Of a DNA stretch of 64,000 nt, positions 61,058-64,000 are shown in pieces. The stretch spans positions 3,286,001 through 3,350,000 of the forward strand of contig JABELC010000005.1 in assembly GCA_028455995.1 (NCBI GenBank), given 5' to 3'. The notes under the pieces were generated by a model. It was not told where the DNA came from. It did no database searches and saw only the letters and a list, made by a program, of their open reading frames with translations. This stretch comes from Scleromitrula shiraiana (taxonomy: Eukaryota > Ascomycota > Leotiomycetes > Helotiales > Sclerotiniaceae). The position numbers were made by a program, and so were the translations under genes. Within the stretch, counting starts at the first letter, position 1. Each line of letters opens with the position of its first letter.

Positions 61058-63419
61058 ATGTCAACATCCCAAGTCCCAGGCTCCTACCCCATATCCCCCG
61101 CTCCTTCTTCTTCCTCTTCCTTCTCCTCTTCCGCATCCTCTATATCCTCAACCTCAAAATCCCAATACCAACCTGAGAAAGAAATGGCGATAACGGTGTT
61201 AGATTCCGAGACTACCACGTTACGTGAAGATCTAGATAAGGGGAATGATGGAGCAGATATGGATATGGATATTCCGATCGGTATTGAGACTGCAGAATTA
61301 CATGATGTGGGTGTGGCGAGGAAAGAGATTGATGGGTGGAGAGGACATATTTTGGAGGAGGTTAAGAAGAAAGAGGGGATGGGGACGGGGATGTATGGTA
61401 GAAGTGGGATGGTTGAGGTGGATGGGATGAGCTATGTGGATTTGAGTGAGAGGGAAAGTGTGAGAGATGAGAATCAAGGTGGGGATGGGGGTGGAGATGA
61501 GGTGGCGAATTTTGGGGAGAGGGATGGATTGTTGAGGTGGGAGGATTTACGTGAGTCTTTACTCCCATTTTAATTTTCCCCTTTTCATATGTATGTAGGT
61601 AGAGGCATTAGGTGAGGATTCAGGTGGGTATCTTTGGATATGAATGTGGAGAATCTACTTGAGCTTGGGATTTGTGGATGAATTTGCGTTTATATTTATG
61701 ATATTGGTGCTGATGAAGCTTCCTTCGATAGCGGAATGGAGACAAGAAAACGGATACATACGAACTGGATATCGGTAAGTCCTTAATTCATCGCTTTTGT
61801 CTCGCTTTGTGTTTTTCCCACTTCCTCTTCTTACTTTCCTTCCTTTCTCTTCGAGAAGAAAACGTTACTAGATGGTTTATCAAGAAGTTATGTACTGACA
61901 TCAAATCTTTCCAAATCACAGAAGAATGTCAAGATCCACTTACCGCTCATTCCTTAGTTTATTCAAAATTCACAACGAAACTAGTAACCACACCCCCCAC
62001 CCCCTACCATTCCTCTCTTCCCTCTTTCCCTTCCCCCTCTATCCCTTCGCTAACCCAAACTCACTAGTAAACATATACTCCCACCTCCTCGGATTCCTCC
62101 TCTTCTGCTTTCTCCCAATCTACATCTATATCACGGTCGTACCACGATACGATGTTGCTACGGTTGCTGATATCGTTGTTTTTGGACTTTTCTTTTTTGG
62201 GGTTGCGGTTTGTTTTAGTTCGAGCTTTTTGTGAGTTATTGTTTTCCCTTCTTCTTTTCAACATCTATGATGCAATAAATGAGAATTTTCTTTATCGTAT
62301 CCACTCCCTTCCCTAACAATATCTCTCTCCCAGTCCATGACATAAAATTACACCACCAATCCCCAACCCCTGCAGCTACTAACAATCATCCCCTTTCCTC
62401 CATTAGATTCCACACCCTCTGCAACCACAGCGAAAAAGTCGCGAAAATCTGGCTCGAATTGGATTACCTAGGTATCGTTATTCTTATGTGGGTGGGTATG
62501 GTTCCTACTATTTACCATGGGTTCATTTGTGATCCTACTTTACAGAAGGTTTATTGGTCTATGGTTGGTCTCTTCTATTCCCTTCCCACTCTCCCCATCT
62601 ATATCCCCACGTCCAAAATCCTCACCTTCACTCCCGCCCTCTTCTCCATTCCTCTTGTTCCATTTCCCCCGTGAAGCTAACACTCCCCCCCCCCAGATCT
62701 CAACCTTCGCCACCCTCTGCATCCTCATAACCCTACTCCCCTCCTTCCAAACCCCCACCTACCGTCTCTACCGCACCCTCATGTACATGGGTCTCGGTCT
62801 CTCCGCTCTAGTATTCATCATCCATTCTATTATTATCTATGGCTGGAAGGTGCAGGATCGCCGGTTGAGTATGGGGTGGATTGGGGCGATGGCGGGACTA
62901 AATTTTGTGGGGGCTACGGCTTATAGTTTGAGGGTATGTTTATTTTTGTTTTTTATGTATTATTGGTTTAGCATGGGGAAGGAGAAGAAGAAAGAGAAGG
63001 TGAAGAAGATTGAGAGAGAGAAAGGGGATATAAAGCTCAAAGTTGAGTGGGAAGTTTGGTTTGGAAGGAGCTTACCAATGAGGGTGTTTATCATCAACGT
63101 GCTCATTCCTTCATTTTAGAAACATTCCCACTCTCCCCTTTTCCCCACTACTCGCCTTTTTTCTCCGCTCCACCTTCTCTCTTCCTCCCCCTTTTTACTC
63201 ACAATCCCCCTACCATCACCATCTCTAACATCTTTCCAATACTCCCACTAACACACACCCCTTCCACAGATCCCAGAAAAATGGTACCCAGGAAAATTCG
63301 ACATCATAGGGAATAGCCACCAAATCCTCCATTCCATGATTATATTGGCGGCCCTTGCGCATTTTGCGGGGTTGGTGGGGAGTTTTGATTATTTGCATTC
63401 GGGGGCTGAAGAGTGTTGA
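61058..63419 (+). CDS. AdipoR/Izh/hemolysin III-superfamily (PAQR) membrane receptor
   Basis: Seven exons (61058-61550, 61732-61774, 61922-61983, 62068-62230, 62407-62563, 62697-62933, 63270-63419) encode 434 aa; every junction is in phase. The name hemolysin III refers to family descent; these are sterol- and zinc-related seven-helix membrane proteins, not toxins. The Ser-rich and acidic N-terminal 160 residues are encoded by exon 1. The family block follows: LLRWEDLPEWRQENGYIRTGYR, then IHNETINIYSHLLGF, SSSFLFHTLCNHS (zinc-site serine and histidine) and the C-terminal GNSHQILHSM with two further zinc-ligand histidines. Seven hydrophobic helices lie between these marks. Yeast Izh relatives act in zinc and lipid homeostasis. 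The long introns (84-336 bp) are larger than elsewhere in the window. Intron 1 is placed at GATAG|CGG because only this keeps the family sequence in frame. Confidence 0.92.
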
Positions 63420-64000
63420 GTTTGATACTGTGTGCGGAAAATAGGAATTGGGGGATAGATGGGATTTATAGGAATGGATTGAATTGGGTTGGAAAATTGT
63501 ATTTTAGGCCTGATACTTGCAGTTGGATTTGGAGTTAGAACTGGGTTTAGAATTGAATTTGGGTTTGAATCATAGGTCTAATTGCTTCATTTATTGCTTT
63601 ACTTATATGATATGATATGATAATGCTACATATGGAATGATGAATCAATGATCATGATGGTTTTGGAAGTTATTGCTCGAATGATCGAGTTAGATTTACA
63701 TTTACTTTTGTGGTGAGTCAGTGTTTAGGTGGTATGTAGTGTGATTTAGATGAGATTTGATGGGATTTAAAGATGGGAATGGGGATGAGGGTGGGGTTTA
63801 TGGGGGTTAAAGACGTGGGTGGAGTCTGAATGGGGGATTTTATAGAGGGGTGGAAAGGGGTAGAGGGTAGAATGGTTGATATGGGATGGACTGAGAGGCT
63901 GGGTGTGTATGGTTGCGTAATAGAGATTGGGGGCACGGAGAGCAGAATTTTAATAATTAAATGGATGCATGAGTGAGATTGAAAGATAGGATGGAAAATT
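63420..64000. other. 3' flank to end of window
   Basis: GT-rich DNA with many GGGATT/GGGTTT words. I see no gene start or end; a short minus-strand frame at 63718-63936 has no motif. Confidence 0.4.

Overview
The window looks like nuclear DNA of a filamentous ascomycete. Genes are monocistronic and split by short GT-AG introns (mostly 49-205 bp, with CTAAC-type branch points). They sit in AT-rich, gene-poor DNA full of microsatellites. The protein families fit Pezizomycotina; a Leotiomycete of the Botrytis/Sclerotinia type is my best guess, but that is inference. I see no bacterial-style operons, CRISPR arrays, tRNA or rRNA genes.

Layout. 1-11.7 kb: no convincing gene, but one 303-bp MITE with 8-bp target duplication (hAT type). 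11.7-13.3 kb: Ran1/Ksp1-like protein kinase. 13.3-18.8 kb: gene-free. 18.8-19.9 kb: short-chain dehydrogenase. 20.8-22.6 kb (minus): amino-acid/GABA/choline-type permease with five exons. 24.4-25.0 kb: 182-aa protein of unknown function. 25.9-26.6 kb (minus): Lys/Ser/Arg-rich gene broken by one in-frame TGA. 27.3-27.9 kb (minus): decayed hemerythrin-like gene. 31.9-34.0 kb: F-box protein. 34.9-36.4 kb: single-pass membrane protein. 37.4-39.2 kb (minus): cyclin of the transcriptional CDK type. 40.4-43.1 kb (minus): decayed ER-KR-ACP end of a highly reducing polyketide synthase, preceded by the first codons of an alpha/beta hydrolase. 43.7-45.6 kb (plus): decayed MCT-type transporter. 47.2-47.8 kb: about 570 bp of pentanucleotide repeat with 47 uninterrupted TTTTA units. 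48.3-52.0 kb (minus): DUF1765 protein of 1230 aa. 56.5-58.3 kb: second F-box protein. 61.1-63.4 kb: seven-exon AdipoR/Izh-type membrane receptor.

The intact genes are unrelated housekeeping or regulatory genes and do not form a pathway. The exception is 40.4-45.6 kb, where polyketide synthase, hydrolase and transporter remnants lie together, the first two divergent from the third. I read this as the scar of a lost secondary-metabolite cluster. The most unusual observations are this scar and its hydrolase/PKS junction, the MITE, the single in-frame stop in the 25.9-26.6 kb gene, and the pentamer repeats, with one motif present in opposite orientations at 47 and 59 kb.

Exon boundaries were derived by hand from splice signals, phase and protein-family continuity. 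No alignment or database search was run.
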